The translations under genes were made by a program, and so were the position numbers. From Sesamum alatum (lineage: Eukaryota > Streptophyta > Magnoliopsida > Lamiales > Pedaliaceae), in the NCBI GenBank assembly GCA_034509735.1, contig JACGWO010000011.1, forward strand, positions 19,700,979 through 19,764,978: DNA of 64,000 nucleotides, in the 5' to 3' direction. Numbering within the stretch: the stretch's first letter is position 1; each line of letters starts with the position of its first letter. Below are positions 12,223 through 24,718 of the stretch, piece after piece. The notes under the pieces were generated by a model that did no database searches, was not told the DNA's origin, and worked only from the letters and a program-made list of their open reading frames with translations.

Positions 12223-12405
12223 TTAAGAAGGATCGGCCCGGGAAAGGCGTGGCGGAAGCGCGGGAGTGGGTAATATAAATGGGTGAAGAGTAAAAGAAAT
12301 GGAATTAAAAGCGATTAAAACCGTATCAAGGAGTGTGCCCTTGATTCTCCCGGGCATTAGGTGTATCTCATGTTCAACAAAGTACACAACATGGAGGCTG
12401 GGTAT
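12223..12405 (-). repeat. truncated 5' LTR of element A
   Basis: About 180 bp aligns closely to the first 180 bp of the LTR at 4673 (shared blocks include AATGGAATTAAAAGCGATTA and ACCGTATCAAGG). The match then stops abruptly at about 12400, and the sequence becomes gag-protease coding sequence of another copy of the family. The remaining 1.8 kb of the LTR is missing. Confidence 0.75.
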
Positions 12406-13480
12406 AGATACAATATTCTTTATCATGCTAGGTACATCAAAACAATCATTCAGTACTATCCTCACATGACTACGAATGACTAACTCTATTGATCCCACGG
12501 CTTCCGCAGCAACGGCCTTGCCATCGCCTAGCCTCAGGATCATTTGATCCTTGGTTAGCCTTCTGCTTCTTTGGAGCACCTGCAAATCATTGCAGATTTG
12601 AGCACTACATATAGCATCAAATACCCAAGAAGCAGAATTAGTTATCATGTTTACTTCAACCACAAATATACCTGGATTGGAAAGAAGTTGTGGACACTCC
12701 CTCTTCCAATGTCCCTTTCCTTGGCAATGCATGCAGACATTATTTGCCGTAGACCACTGAGAACCCTGGGCCTTCCCTTTCCCTTTGTCCATTCCCACTA
12801 GGGCAACAGGGGCGCTAGGAGCGCGAGCAGTGGCTGCAACTGCCTTCCCTTTTTTCTTCTCCTCTTCTAGCATCGGGCCCTCTTGCCATTCGCCTTGCAG
12901 GTCAAAGCCTCTCCTATAAATACCGATGATACAGACTTGTGAGTCGTTGCCTCCTATTGGACCAGCATGTTGATCAACTCATGAATAGACTTCTCAAGTC
13001 CGTTCATGTTGTAGTTAACCACAAATGGGTCATAGGATGAAGGAAGCGACTGAAGGATCATGTCTATGTACGTGTCTTTGTAAAACCCGACTTTAGATCC
13101 TCGAGCTTCTCCACTAGGGATAGCATCGTGACCCCATGAATTTTTACAAAAGATCCTTCAACTAGCTTGATGTCAAAGAATGCTTTTGTGGCAGCATATC
13201 TAATATGCCTATCCAGAACCGCATAAACCTCGTTCATGCGAAGCATTATGGCGGAGACATTATCTAGCCTATCATATTGCTTCTTGATGTCGTTAGACAT
13301 CGAAGCCAATATGATACTATGTACTTTCTGGTTGTCCTCATGCCATTTCTCGAACGTCAAACGTTCTTCTGGCGTGACTCCTCTGGCAAGTCGCTTGGGG
13401 GTGGCTCGTCCAAGACGTAGCCTTGGTTCTCGAAACCGAGGACAATCCTCAGATTCTTAGCCAGTTTGAATAGTTCGTGT
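12405..13480 (-). pseudogene. copia element B, gag and start of protease
   Basis: Minus-strand Ty1/copia gag. Reading from right to left, about 13360-13064 is a UBN2-type gag segment (MTFEKWHEDNQKVHSI... and MNEVYAVLDRHIRYAATKAF). About 12873-12700 is a Lys/Ala-rich linker and then a CCHC zinc knuckle, CMHCQGKGHWKREC. About 12650-12420 is the aspartic protease region, where the expected Asp-Thr/Ser-Gly is replaced by Asp-Ala-Ile (WVFDAICSAQICNDL), followed by the conserved LRLGDGKAVAAEAVG stretch. The frame then runs straight into the clipped LTR, so integrase, RT and RNase H are absent. The frame is broken between the gag parts. Inactive. Confidence 0.8.
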
Positions 13481-15416
13481 CATTGAATCCATTGCTCTCA
13501 AGTACCAAGGTTAAGGGATTCTTAGACATATCTACATTTATAAAATGTCAAGCAGAAATTAGCAAATGATGGTAATATTATAGTTCAAGTTGAAGACATG
13601 GTCTTTTAGTCTTTAATGCTCCCACTATATCTACGAAAGTCCACCAGTTCCAAGTGGAGTTTCGGAAAACCATTTTCTAGTGAGCTCGGGATCCATAAGC
13701 GTGATCTCCACGCCCTGCTTTTTCGATTCACATGAAGAAAACCTCATGGGAGATATCCAATATCATTCTCATCCAATGATATTCCCAAGATATTTTGCCT
13801 CACCTATTTGCATGGTTCCGGGGACTCCGAGCAAAACATGTTACTCAGTGTTAGGCCCGACCCATCAACCAAGTCATGCCCCAACTGTCGCCCCCCACGA
13901 CTCCTGAGACAGGAAAACAGCGAGTGCAATCTCTTTGTTCACAACAATGGTGCAGCTTTCCCCTATCAAAGTGTGCCACGACTCGTAAGACCACACTTGG
14001 GTAGTGGTAGCTTGCTCACCACGTTGCTGTGGATGGAAGGCTTGGACGGATCAAAAAACCATTTTGATCCAGGTCTATTCTGGGCCTAATATTTTATTTG
14101 GTCCAACCAAATGAGAGTTTGTTTTGATAACGACCGAGACCTCATCACATTAAGTATCTTTTGGATGCATAAATATCCAATATTCATAAAAGCGATAAAT
14201 AAATACGCTGCATGCAATAAACATAGCATAACCCTGGTTTGGATGATCACAAGCCCAACCTATGCGACTCATTGAGCCCACAGTGAGTCTATGGTCTATC
14301 TACGGTGTTCCTACACTATTACATAAGTAATCAACCCATTGTCATTCTAATGGGCCTTGTGGCTCTTCTTGTTTTACGCCTTGATGTGTCACCTTAGGCG
14401 TTCGACTCCGTGGGCTTGTTATTATTACAAAATTTGAAACCTCACCAAAATTCTAACTACTCTCATTACATAGAAAAGTAATACATGGAAAGAGGAAATA
14501 AGCAAGCCTTAAAATCATGAGGCAAAAAAAAAGGAGATGATAGTCACAAAATAAGAGGCACGCAGGCCCCACCTGACAGAAATATAAATTAATACCATTA
14601 ATGCATACATAAGGTCTAGGGCTCTTGTGATCATCCCATGTTCATTCCATCACACACATTGTACAATTATACCAAACAATCATGCTAATATTGATGTTCA
14701 AAATGTCCAAGTGATGTCCAACACCACAAGATATAAATATATAAATAATGCACATGCTTCCAATTTTAAATTTAATAGACAACATACACAATGCATCCAA
14801 TGCACATTCAAAATCCAAACTAATTAAGCAAATTTGATCAAAGGAAAAATTCAATAATTCCAAAATCAAATATGTAAAATTAATTCATTTTCAGAAAACA
14901 TGCAGAAATTACCCAAAAATCAAATTTTTCAGAAAAATGTTAAAAATAGGCACGAGTGCGCGCGCACGCGCAGGTAGCCAGCCTGCGCGCCTAGCACGCG
15001 CGTTTCATGTGCAACGTTGGCCTAGCCAGTAGGAGCATCGCGCGCGCCCGTGTCTCTGGGCACGCGCATGGTGTGTGTGCCCGGACGCACGGGCTGAAGC
15101 CCAGTGTGCGCGGCCATCGTGCCAGCACACATGTTGGCAGGCACGTCGGCTAGCAAGGGCGGCAACCAACCACTGCCGCTGCTGTTCCATTTTTGTCTAC
15201 GTTCATGGTTTTCTGTTTATCATTTCATCACATTTATGTATAAAAAACAACTGAAAATAAACACGCAATTTTTAAGATCCAATCCATAAAATTGCACATG
15301 TGATGTCCATCACATTTAAAAAATGAACAAGTTCATTCATCTATATATTCATACACATATACATGCTCATAAAGCCATAGACGCAAGTTAGCACATAAAT
15401 CTATGCTCCTTACATC
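13481..15416 (-). other. copia element B untranslated leader
   Basis: Non-coding leader homologous to that of element A (see 9721-12201). It includes TGTCGCCCCCCACGACTC near 13880 and a GC-rich GCGCGC block at 14950-15170. No real coding sequence was identified. Confidence 0.65.
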
Positions 15417-15435
15417 GAACCGGGCCCTGATACCA
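15417..15435 (-). other. primer-binding site of element B (initiator tRNA-Met type)
   Basis: The minus strand reads TGGTATCAGGGCCCGGTTC, again complementary to the initiator tRNA-Met 3' end, with a two-base spacer to the LTR boundary at 15438. It shows that the LTR to its right is the 5' LTR of B. Confidence 0.8.
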
Positions 15436-15437
15436 GT

Positions 15438-17640
15438 TGAAGGACAAGCAAATCCGTCCGGGAGCGCGAGCGGAAGTGACAATTTAAAGAAGATTGCATA
15501 AATAGAAAACAAATCATCAAGATCCCAAGGGCTGTATCCTTTTGTTCTCAATCGGGCGTTCGATGTAGGATATGGTAATAAAATGACGTACGTATCATAT
15601 AGAGCATAGATATACAAAAGAAACTACAAGAGTGTAAATCAATGATTACCTTTGTAGTTTTCTTCCCTGCACGGCTACAAGCATTGTTCCTCTACAGAAA
15701 TGTTCACCAAGTTCAAACGTATGAACTCTCTAACGAAGTCCACACCACACCGGAAGAGATCACGTTTTTCTTGCTAGAGAAAAATGGATCTAAGAGGATA
15801 TGATCAAGAAGATACAACACTATTATGTTAGTGTTTCTTCTTGATCTAGCTTTGTTCTTCAAGATGATCCAAGATCAATGAAGAACAAAGAGGGTAGTAT
15901 GTGTGTAGACAGGGGCTGAAAATTGAGAGAAAAATGAGAGTGTGTTTTCTTCTTTGTCCTAGAAAAAGATGAAATGTAATTCTCTTGCTTTGATGATAGT
16001 ATATACTCATATAAATACTTAATTAATGTGATTATTGGAATGTGTCTAGGTTCATCCAAGGATGTCTAGATACATCCCAATCAATCCCAGTAATTCATCA
16101 ATCAAGCCTACCATCTCATAAGGTCTGATTTAATCATACCAAATGAAAGAGGCTTGATTGGAATTGATGTATTCTCTACCAAAAGAGACAAGTCAACACA
16201 CCATCAAGGCCATGCATGGCCGATTTTAAGGCTTTCAAAAGAAGCAATTTTCGGCCATGCTTATTTGGGAAGAAGTCCAACTTCTTCTCATTCCAAAAGT
16301 GGAATTAATACACATCTTGGGTCAAAATTTAATGGACCGAGTTTTATTGTAATCCAATTACAACAAGCCCAAAATTAAATCCTATTTAATTCAAGGTCCA
16401 CTTAAATAATTCTCATTAATCTTTTAATCCAATTAAAAGATCCAACTTTCGATTCTTTACTTTAATTGATGAATCCCATTTACCGATCAAAATGAGGGCC
16501 CGACACAATATCGGCCCGTCCATCCAATGGACGATCCTTAAGTAATCCAATTACTCATTATCATCTGACTCCAAGTCAATTTCTTCACCTCCTTGGTGAT
16601 TTGTGTGTGACCCTTTAGGTTCACCCTCAGCTAGACTTGGGCCCGTGTCCAACAGGAGCTCGTTACCATGGGTGGCCGTCTAGCAACGGTCCATAGTACT
16701 AGATACTAGGTGAATGTTGGCATGAATATTTAGACGCCGATTTCGTATGGGTACAGTCCTTTCATCTACTGTCTCCTGACCTTAGTCTAGGGTATGGAAT
16801 TAGGCATTGGTTTCCATCCTTGACTAGGCATCTAATCTTAATACTCGAGACCACACATGCCTCATTGCATCGACCACAGGAAACCATTTCCTGCTCGATC
16901 AACCATTGTGGCCACAGGTTTAAGCAGCATGAACGTGTTTCCGAGTGCATAGGAGATACCTCTGTCACATACTGACTGGGGATGGATCATCTTCTTGAAA
17001 CCCACCGTCCTCGCTACACATTCTGAATACACTGGGCAAGGTTTTATAATGATCATCTTACAGAATGACCACCTCTTGCCAGATCCAAGATACATCCATC
17101 GTGTGCATGTGACTGCGATGGTTCCTCAAGTTTGAGGAGTACTCCTGTACTATCAGAACTGCCAGTCATACCGACCAAGTCTCAAAGGCTTCCATATGAT
17201 GATCCCGGCGAGTCAGTTCAGTCGGTTCGACCCCAGTCGACCAACCCGCCAAGATCGTATAGACATCCAATGCCTGTCGCTGATGAAACACAACACTCAT
17301 CCAATGAATACGACTCTTGGTGCAGGTCTCTATAGGACTCTCGATGCACTGTATCAAGGTCCTCGACTTTGAACATTTCAAATCTAACCCTTTATTAGTT
17401 GGTTTCATAACCACCATCCAATGCGTGGTTCAAATGCATGAGTTGTTAATCGTGGTCTATGGGTTTTATTCTGATATATGTAAAAACAGTATTTAACCCA
17501 TTTGAAAATGAACACAACAAAGAAAGTACTAATGGTAATGAACACTCATTTTATTCATTACATAATATTACATTACATGAAGTTGTCAAATAGGTTACAA
17601 AATGCTAAACCTATTGGCTTTCTAGTCACCTATTTTAACA
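15438..17640 (-). repeat. LTR shared by copia interiors B and C
   Basis: This is a 2.2-kb LTR bounded by TGAAGGAC... on the left and ...CACCTATTTTAACA on the right. On the minus strand that is TGTTAAAATAGGTG at the start and CA at the end, the canonical TG...CA. It aligns to the LTR at 4673-6623 and the solo LTR at 54815. On its left is a primer-binding site, the sign of a 5' LTR. On its right is a polypurine tract, the sign of a 3' LTR. One LTR therefore serves two interiors. Confidence 0.85.
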
Positions 17641-17655
17641 ATCTCCCACTTGACC
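17641..17655 (-). other. polypurine tract of element C
   Basis: The minus strand reads GTCAAGTGGGAGAT immediately before the LTR TGTTAAAA. This is the plus-strand priming site expected directly upstream of a 3' LTR. Confidence 0.7.
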
Positions 17656-20170
17656 TAAAGCCAATCACCTATTGACCTCAAAACCATCTTATCTAGATGC
17701 TGAGTATGGGCAACTTGTGAAATGGGCTTAGTAAGTGGATCTGCTATGTTTTCTGTCGAGATGACTCGATCCATCCGAGTGTCACCTTTGCTAAACATCT
17801 CTCTAAGCAGATGGTAGCGTCTAAGAATATGCTTGGATCGGTGATGAGATCTTGGTTCCTTTGCTTGCGCTATCGCCCCGTTGTTATCTCAGAAGATAAT
17901 TACTGGCTCAGCGATGCTAGGCACTACACCCAACTCTTGGATGTAGTTCTTCATCCAAATCGCCTCCATCGCAGCTTACGAAGCTGTTATGTATTCAGAC
18001 TCTGTGGTGGAGTCTGCCGTGGTAGCTTGCTTGGAACTATTCCAAGCAACCACGCTACCATTTAGTTTGAACATGAAACTAGATTGAGACTTGGCATCGT
18101 CGTCATCCAACTGGAAGCTAGCGTCGCTGTAGCCTTCCAGTATCAATTCTCTACCACCGTAGATCAAGAAACATGTCCTTAGTCCTTTTCAGGTACTTGA
18201 GGATAGTCTTGACCGCACTCCAGGGTGCCTCCCCGACACACGCCTGATATCAACTTGTCACGCTCAAAGCAAAAGCCACGTCAGGTCTAGTGCACTGGAC
18301 AATGTACTGAATACTGTCTACGGCTGAAGCATAGGGGATTTCCAACATCCATTTAAGCTCATCATCAGTCTTAGGAGACTGCTTCTTGGACAACTTAACT
18401 CCATGCCTCATAGGAAGGAATCCTCGTTTTGAGTTCTCCATCTTGAATCTCTTCATGACTTTCTCAATATACGAGGACTGGGACATTCCTAACATCCTTT
18501 TAGATCTATCCCTGTAGATCTTGATGCCAAGGATGTAGGATGCCTCGCCCATATCGTTCATGAAAAATTGTGTTGACAACCAAGCTTTATCCCAGCATCG
18601 TAGCATCATTCCCAGTGAGCAAGATGTCATCCACGTAAAGCACTAGGAACGCAACAGAGCTCCCACTGATCTTGTTTTATACATAAGGATCGGACTCGTT
18701 CTTGATGAAATCATATCCTCGTATGACTTCATCAAACCGTATGTTCCAGCTTCGGGAAGCTTGTTTGAGGCAATAAATGCACCTTTGGAGATGACAAACC
18801 TTCTGCTCTTCTCCAACATATGTGAAATTTTCCGGTTGATCCATATAGATCTCTTCCTCTATGAAACCGTTGAGGAAGGCGGTTTTCACATCCATCTACC
18901 ATATTTCATAGTCATACCATGTTGCTATGGCAAGCAGTATCCGAATGGACTTAGACCCTACGGCTTCTACTCCTTTGGGTAGGTCCAAACCTGGCTTGCA
19001 CCCATCGAGTCCATTTCGGATTTCATGGCCTCAATCCACTTATCCGAACCAATGTCCGACATTATTTTTCCGTATGTCTTTGGATCATTATCCAATTGAC
19101 CAGTCGGCCCAGAAATCCGTACCTATCAGGTGGTTGGAATACCCTGGCCAACCTACAAAGGATGGGAACATTATCAGTGGAAACTACATGCTCAGATATC
19201 GCTGCTGTCTCATGGGGCACCTCACTTGATTCCTCAAGGAGTACCTCATCACGTCGACTATCCGATGAAAAACCCTTTTCCAGGAACACTGCGTTCCGTG
19301 AGACAAAAATCTTTTGCTCGAAGAGATCATAGAAATAATACCCGTAGTTTCTTTCGGATATTCAACGAACATGCATAAACTAGACCTGAAGTCCAGTTTA
19401 TCTCCCACTAATCTCTTGATATGCGGGGGATCTACCCACACTTTCAAGTATTTGTAGGAGGCAGGCTTGCCATGCCATATCTCATATGGCGTCTAAGATA
19501 TCTTCTTAGATGGCGCCATGTTCAAAAATTTGGTCGCCGTCTCAAGAGCATATCCCTAGAAGGATAAGGGGAGTTCAATAAAAACTCGTCATGGATCGGA
19601 CCATATCCAACAAAGTCCAATTACTGCTTTCAGACACACCATTCAATTGTGGTATTCCAGGAGGAGTCCACTGAGAGATAATTCCATTCTCTTTTAGATA
19701 ATCAGTGAATTCGCCACTTAAATACTCTCCACCTCGGTCCTACTGAAGGGTTTTGATCTTACGACCGGTTTGGTTCTCTACTTTAAGTCTGTATTCCTTA
19801 AACCTTCCAAAGGCTTCATACTTGTACCTCATCAGGTAAACATAATCATACCATGAGTGATCATCGATAAAGGTTATGAAATATAAGTACCCACCTCTAG
19901 TTTGAGTATTTAATGGACCACATACGTCCGTATGGATCAAATCTAATAGATAGTTGGCTAGCGTGCTTTATCCAACAAAGGGTTTTTTGGTGATCTTTCC
20001 GTTTAGACAGGACTCGCAGGTCAGTAGGTTGTCCAAATCATCTATTTCTATACTCTTTGAGTCCACCAACCTTCTTATCCTATCTTTAAAGATATGACCT
20101 AACCTCGCTTGCCATGTTCCAAAGTGTGTTACAAAATTTTACCATTCCACTTTTGGCACGATAACAAGAA
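17656..20170 (-). pseudogene. copia element C, pol (integrase, reverse transcriptase, RNase H)
   Basis: Minus-strand Ty1/copia pol, the best preserved copy of this family. From right to left: gag-pre-integrase (QARLGHIFKDRIRRLVDSK, then CESCLNGKITKKPF, about 20120-19970); integrase core (HTDVCGPL, FIDDHS, then DRGGEYL and PQLNGVSE, about 19945-19640); and reverse transcriptase (MDVKTAFLNGFIEEEIYMDQP at about 18895, CLKQASRSWN, then LYVDDILLTGND at about 18620, the catalytic YVDD). RNase H follows (YSDASFQLDDDDAKSQSS, then TADSTTESEYI, about 18140-17980) and ends at the polypurine tract. Frameshifts and stops break it at several points. Gag and protease are missing because the element is cut at about 20170. 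Confidence 0.88.
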
Positions 20171-20374
20171 TACAACTTGTAACACAATAATTATTTGAAC
20201 GATTTTCATTAACGGAAGGGTCGTTCCAATGCTAAAGCATTGAATATAAAAGGAATGTGACGTCAACGGCATGATTTTATTTCTCGGTAGTTCCAATGAC
20301 TGGTTCTACTAGGGACGGTAATTGGAACGATCAAACAATCCGCTCTAAATCCTGCTTCTTTTTTTGTAGTCTCT
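20171..20374. mobile_element. terminal fragment of a CACTA-type element
   Basis: Read in reverse complement from 20374, the sequence starts GACTACAAAAAAAGAAGC and contains GGAACG-type subterminal motifs (TTCCAATTACCGTCC, GGAACGACC). This resembles the CACTACAAAAAAA terminus with GGAACGGT repeats at 38579. It abuts the broken end of copia C and may have caused that truncation. The terminal base is altered, and no partner end or duplication was found. Confidence 0.45.
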
Positions 20375-20912
20375 CTCTCTCTCCCTCCCACCCTAATGAT
20401 CTTATGACCCCTAACGTTATATGAAAATTCAATATTATATTTCATTAGTATTAATTCTCATGTCTAGTTTTTTTTTTTTTTTTTAAAAAAAAGGAAGGAT
20501 AATTCATTATTTTTTTATTTTGGAGTGAAACTAATTTGTAATGTCTATAAAAGTATTTTAAAAAGATTAGATACAAAATATGTGAAAGAAATATCTACTT
20601 GATCCTTAATTGGTATTGTCCTGTTTATCATTTTACCTACAAAAGAGTTTATATATATGTGCCAAATTACACCCAAAAATCTTATATGATGTGAAAATAT
20701 CTTATAAATTCTAAATATTTTATGTTATATAGTATTACAAACGCTTTTGGAGCTTTATTATTAAAAATAAGATCCAACGTTTATAAGTTCTTAAAAACAT
20801 CTTATAAGATTTAGAAGCTGATAAGATGTTTTTTAAATAAGTTTATTGCCAACTCCCTCTTAGCATTGCATCAGAAAAAATCTCTCACAAGAATATTACA
20901 GTGTCTTTTTCT
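20375..20912. other. AT-rich spacer
   Basis: It contains a CT microsatellite (about 20371-20390) and a T/A homopolymer tract (about 20467-20492). An AACATCTTATAAGAT palindrome near 20800 resembles one near 4235. No gene is visible. Confidence 0.4.
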
Positions 20913-21960
20913 GAGGGCTAAATGTTTTTTCAAATAGTCTCGTTAAAAAGGGTCAAGTGCTTTTTTGTGTACACAATTTTGGCTTGTAAAGGATCCCGTT
21001 TAAATTCAAAAATCAAGCCTTTTTTGATACCTATATTACTTCGTTAAAAGTTACAACCAACATCATGTGCCATGGCATATAATGTCCATTAAGTCCTCCA
21101 CTGGAGGGAAAAGTCACATGAGGCCTGCAAAAAAAGAGGGATAACGCTAGCCCTTTTTTAACGTGACTAGAACAATATTTTGCCAGGTAATTATAGTTTT
21201 AAACTAATTCTTATTTGTATAAGGATAAAATTTCTCTAATATTTTTATCTAAAAAACTAAAACTTTATTTATTATACTTCGTGGTCAAAGTATATTAAAA
21301 TATTTTTAGACCAAAAAATTCAATTTTCAAAAAAATAATAAAAACATGCAAAAATTTCATCTTAAATACAAATAATTATAATTTAAAAATTAATTCATTA
21401 TTTTTATATAAAAAATTATCTATAAATTTTATTTCAAAAACAATAATTCTTATTGTTTATGGTCAAAGTTTATTAAACTATTTTTATACTCAATAATAAT
21501 TCAATTTCTGAAAATAATAAAAAGAGGCTAGAATTTATCACCAACACAAATAATTAATAATTTAAAAATTAATTTATTATTTCTATATAAATAAAATTTA
21601 TCTAATACTTTTAGTTTTTGTCTAATATAGAAGTAATAAATAAATTTATGTTTGTATAAATAATTGAAGAAAATTTTAAATTATGATTGGACCAGAAATG
21701 TTACCGATTCAGTTTAATGGGATCAAAATGCATCACTTTTCCCTCCATTTTTCCAGCTGCTCGTGACATTTCTTTCCACTTGGAGGACTTAACGGACATG
21801 TGAGACGCTATGACCATGACCGTTAACTTTTAATGGTATAGGAACTAAAAGGTTTGATTTTGAATTTAATGGACTAGTTAGTATTAATTACATTTGCCAA
21901 ATTGCCCAAATGGTAAACCTTGCCCCTCAGTTTATGAGACGAAAAATCATTTAGCCTTTG
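20913..21960. mobile_element. long-inverted-repeat element, about 1 kb, non-coding
   Basis: The outer ends are inverted: the left reads GGGCTAAATGTTTTTTCAAA and the reverse complement of the right reads AGGCTAAATGATTTTTCGTC. A second inverted pair lies further in (about 21049-21110 against 21785-21835), giving arms of about 200 bp. The core (21163-21660) is very AT-rich and contains a diverged direct duplication of about 190 bp (about 21215-21410 and 21415-21605). I found no clean target-site duplication and no coding sequence. A Mutator-type non-autonomous element is the likeliest call. Confidence 0.5.
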
Positions 21961-23264
21961 TCCTCCTTGAAACAATTCTTATAAGTCTTAAGGGTTGTTA
22001 ATTGGATATTCTTTTTCACAAGCGGGCATTCTTGTATGGACCTATATACCTATATATCACCATGAGGCTTGCTCCTGCAATTTTACCCAAAAATTGTGAA
22101 CCGCGAAATTGAGTCACACCGAATGTTATTTTTAATGTTCTTTTACAAGTCGGAAGGCGATAAGATATTATCCCTATATACTAATATTATAAAAGAAATT
22201 AAGTAATAGAAAAATCACTAATAAAAGAGTTGACCCATGATATGTATTGAATTTTAAGTATGGGCGGGACATTGCTAACAATGCCAAACACACTATATGT
22301 GGGTTTAGGTACAGGCAAAAAGCTAACAAAAATTAACCATTAGGGCCAATTAGGGCAAAAAAAAAGATTTTACAGGCTACCCGCAAAAAAGCGTAACAAT
22401 TAAACATATATTACACGAAGTTGGAAAATTAGTGCAAAATATTTTTTTAGTTGCACGAGATTATTATCATTATAATTTTTTGTACTCACAATTTTAGGTT
22501 AGGTGACGATTCATTCAAATAGTAATTTTTAATCCAAAAAGGTCATGTGTTTTGCATGGTTTTAACAATGGTTAAAGCTTGAGACTAAAAATATCTAAAA
22601 TCCGTGGGACTAAAAACACCTAAAATCGTGTTTTGTGGGATTTTAAAAATACCTAAAATCATATTTTTGAGAGCTGAAGTTTCAGCTTCACCTACTTGTA
22701 AGTTGTCGTACAACAAAAAAAATAATAACTTAATCTTATGAGACTTAAAGAAAACATATTTAGCCCTGAAAATTACAAGTACGTATATACGTACGCACGT
22801 TAGTTCAAACTCCATCCCTATTTGCACGCACGCACGCACACACACATCACATACGTATATGTTATGTTTTTGTACTTGACACATCTTTTCAGAAATTAAT
22901 ATGAGATAGAATATATTCATACCTTTTTAAACACTTTTCAAATCATAGAAGTGAAATTATGGTTGAGCTGTGTGTTGTTGAAGGCAAAGAAGCTGGATTT
23001 GCACATACCATTCTGCTACTTCTACTGCCTTATCAGACTTTCACATGCATCCCTATATCCTCCTTTAATCTTACACCCTCTTTCCCCTCTTATTTCTGCA
23101 GATTAATTATTGTAATCCCCGATATATATTTGCTTATAAGACTTAATTATTTCTCCTTCATTTTAATTGTTGCATATCATATCTTATGTATGTATGTGCA
23201 CACATTACGGTCGATTGGTTTTTTCTTAGGGCTGTAAATATTTTAGATCGATCGGAACACATCA
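21961..23264. other. AT-rich spacer, no gene supported
   Basis: There is a (CA)n-like stretch near 22825-22850 and an ACTAAAAATATCTAAAAT-type repeated motif around 22580-22665. A 92-codon plus-strand frame opens at 22959 with a hydrophobic middle. I do not recognise it, it has no supporting neighbour, and its low-complexity hydrophobic composition suggests chance. Confidence 0.3.
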
Positions 23265-23560
23265 TTGCTCAAGCTAGCTTGTTTGATTTTATTATCGAGT
23301 TTGAAAAATTGCGTTGTGAATTTAGTTTGCCCATTTATTTAATTTAATTGGAGCTCTAATTGATCAAACATGAATCGAGCTTTGAGTAATTTGATATTTT
23401 CAAGTACGTTTTATTATTTTTGTACTAGTTGAAACGAGCTCAAATCGAGCTTGAAAGCTTATGTTATGGAACAAACTTGTTTGTTATTCGTAGTTTGGTT
23501 TTGTTAAGTTTAACGAATCGAATTTCCAAACGAGCTTGTTATTAATTATTCTTAATTCCC
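23265..23560. repeat. dispersed repeat with GAGCTNNAATCGAGC motifs
   Basis: A roughly 300-bp stretch repeatedly shows motifs of the type ATCGAGCTT, GAGCTC and ACGAGCTTG in both orientations. This composition is typical of a common dispersed plant repeat, probably a non-autonomous DNA transposon remnant. Boundaries are not clear. Confidence 0.4.
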
Positions 23561-24420
23561 GAAAATAATCCATAAAATTGCTCATCAAATAATTTGATTT
23601 ATTTTTCTGATATAATTTTTGGAAGAAAGTCAACCAGGTGAAATCAGACAGTTTCTAATGGAATAAACTAAAAATATGTGTTTGTTCCATTTTTTTCGAT
23701 TTATTTTATTGTTATCTACTTAGAACAGAATACATTATGTCACTAATAATGCAAACTGGATCCCTATACCTTTTAGTTGGGAGAGACCCTGATTTAAATG
23801 AATTAATACACCCTTTTATTAATTTCATCACTTCTGAAGTCTTTAAAATTAGTTCCCTATAAAAATGAATAGTTATACAAATCTTAGCTAACTGTCATGA
23901 GACACTTGGAAAATAATCAAATTTCTCATGGTAGCATATTTGCGGCCAGAACTTAAACCAAAAACTTCAAGATTTTGCTATTAAAATCCTCAATGTTTTG
24001 AGAGTCAATTTCGTAGCAATGAAATTGTAATTTGGAATTTTCGTAAGTACAGAGGACATGATAAGTTCATAGTCTTGCTAGAAATTTTAATTTGATAATT
24101 AAAATCGTGCCTGCAATTATATATTATTGGAGGTTAGGGGGAGTAGTGGTGTATGATATGTTAATTATTGTTAAATGTATTGGATGAAATACATGGAGTT
24201 CTTTTTTCTTTAATCTTTACCTCCCCGTCCAGTAGTGGAATATTTCCGGTCGCCATTAATTAGATTTCGTTTAAAACTTAACGTGTCAGGGATCATAAGT
24301 GAGATCTTTTGTTATATAAAATGAGGGACTATCACGATGCATTTAAAAACATGAGGGACTAAAGTAGGACGAAAGTAAAAATGAGGCACTAATGAAGAGA
24401 TTTAGTCTGATAATTATGGG
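23561..24420. other. AT-rich spacer
   Basis: Short repeated phrases such as GAGGGACTA (about 24326, 24353) suggest old MITE debris, but no paired ends were found and there is no gene. Confidence 0.3.
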
Positions 24421-24718
24421 GTTTAATGTAATTTACCTCCATGTGATATTACAAATGAGTTAAATTACCCCCCTATGGAAAAAAAAATAGCAATTTACCT
24501 CCCGTGTATTATTTTAAAATGGAGCAATTTACCTCCGCTAGAGACAGGAATGTAAAATTGTTCTCATTTTGGTACAAAAATCTTTTGTTGAGATAAGTAA
24601 ATTGATTCTATTTTTGTTAAGTGAAATTACTTAAATTACAATATCTTTTTTTATAAAAGGAGGATAATTTACTGATTCGTAATATTACTCCAAAAGAGGA
24701 GTAATGTTTGCAATTTTT
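24421..24718. mobile_element. small inverted-repeat element (GGGTAAATT-type), about 300 bp
   Basis: The left arm GTGATATTACAAATGAGTTA and the reverse complement of the right arm GTAATATTACGAATCAGTAA align, followed in both by AATTACCCCC / AATTATCCTCC. The pattern resembles the TIRs of the elements at 3587-4041 and 36415-37600. No clear duplication was found and the element has no coding sequence. Confidence 0.5.

Noticed and set aside
22174..22450. Possible Helitron 5' end (TCCCTATATACTAATATTAT)
   Set aside because: The start resembles some plant Helitron termini, but no hairpin plus CTRR end and no replication-helicase coding sequence could be found.
22959..23237. 92-codon plus-strand frame with hydrophobic segments
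   Set aside because: No recognised domain, AT-driven Leu/Ile/Phe composition, and no neighbouring gene structure. Kept only as a remark in the spacer.
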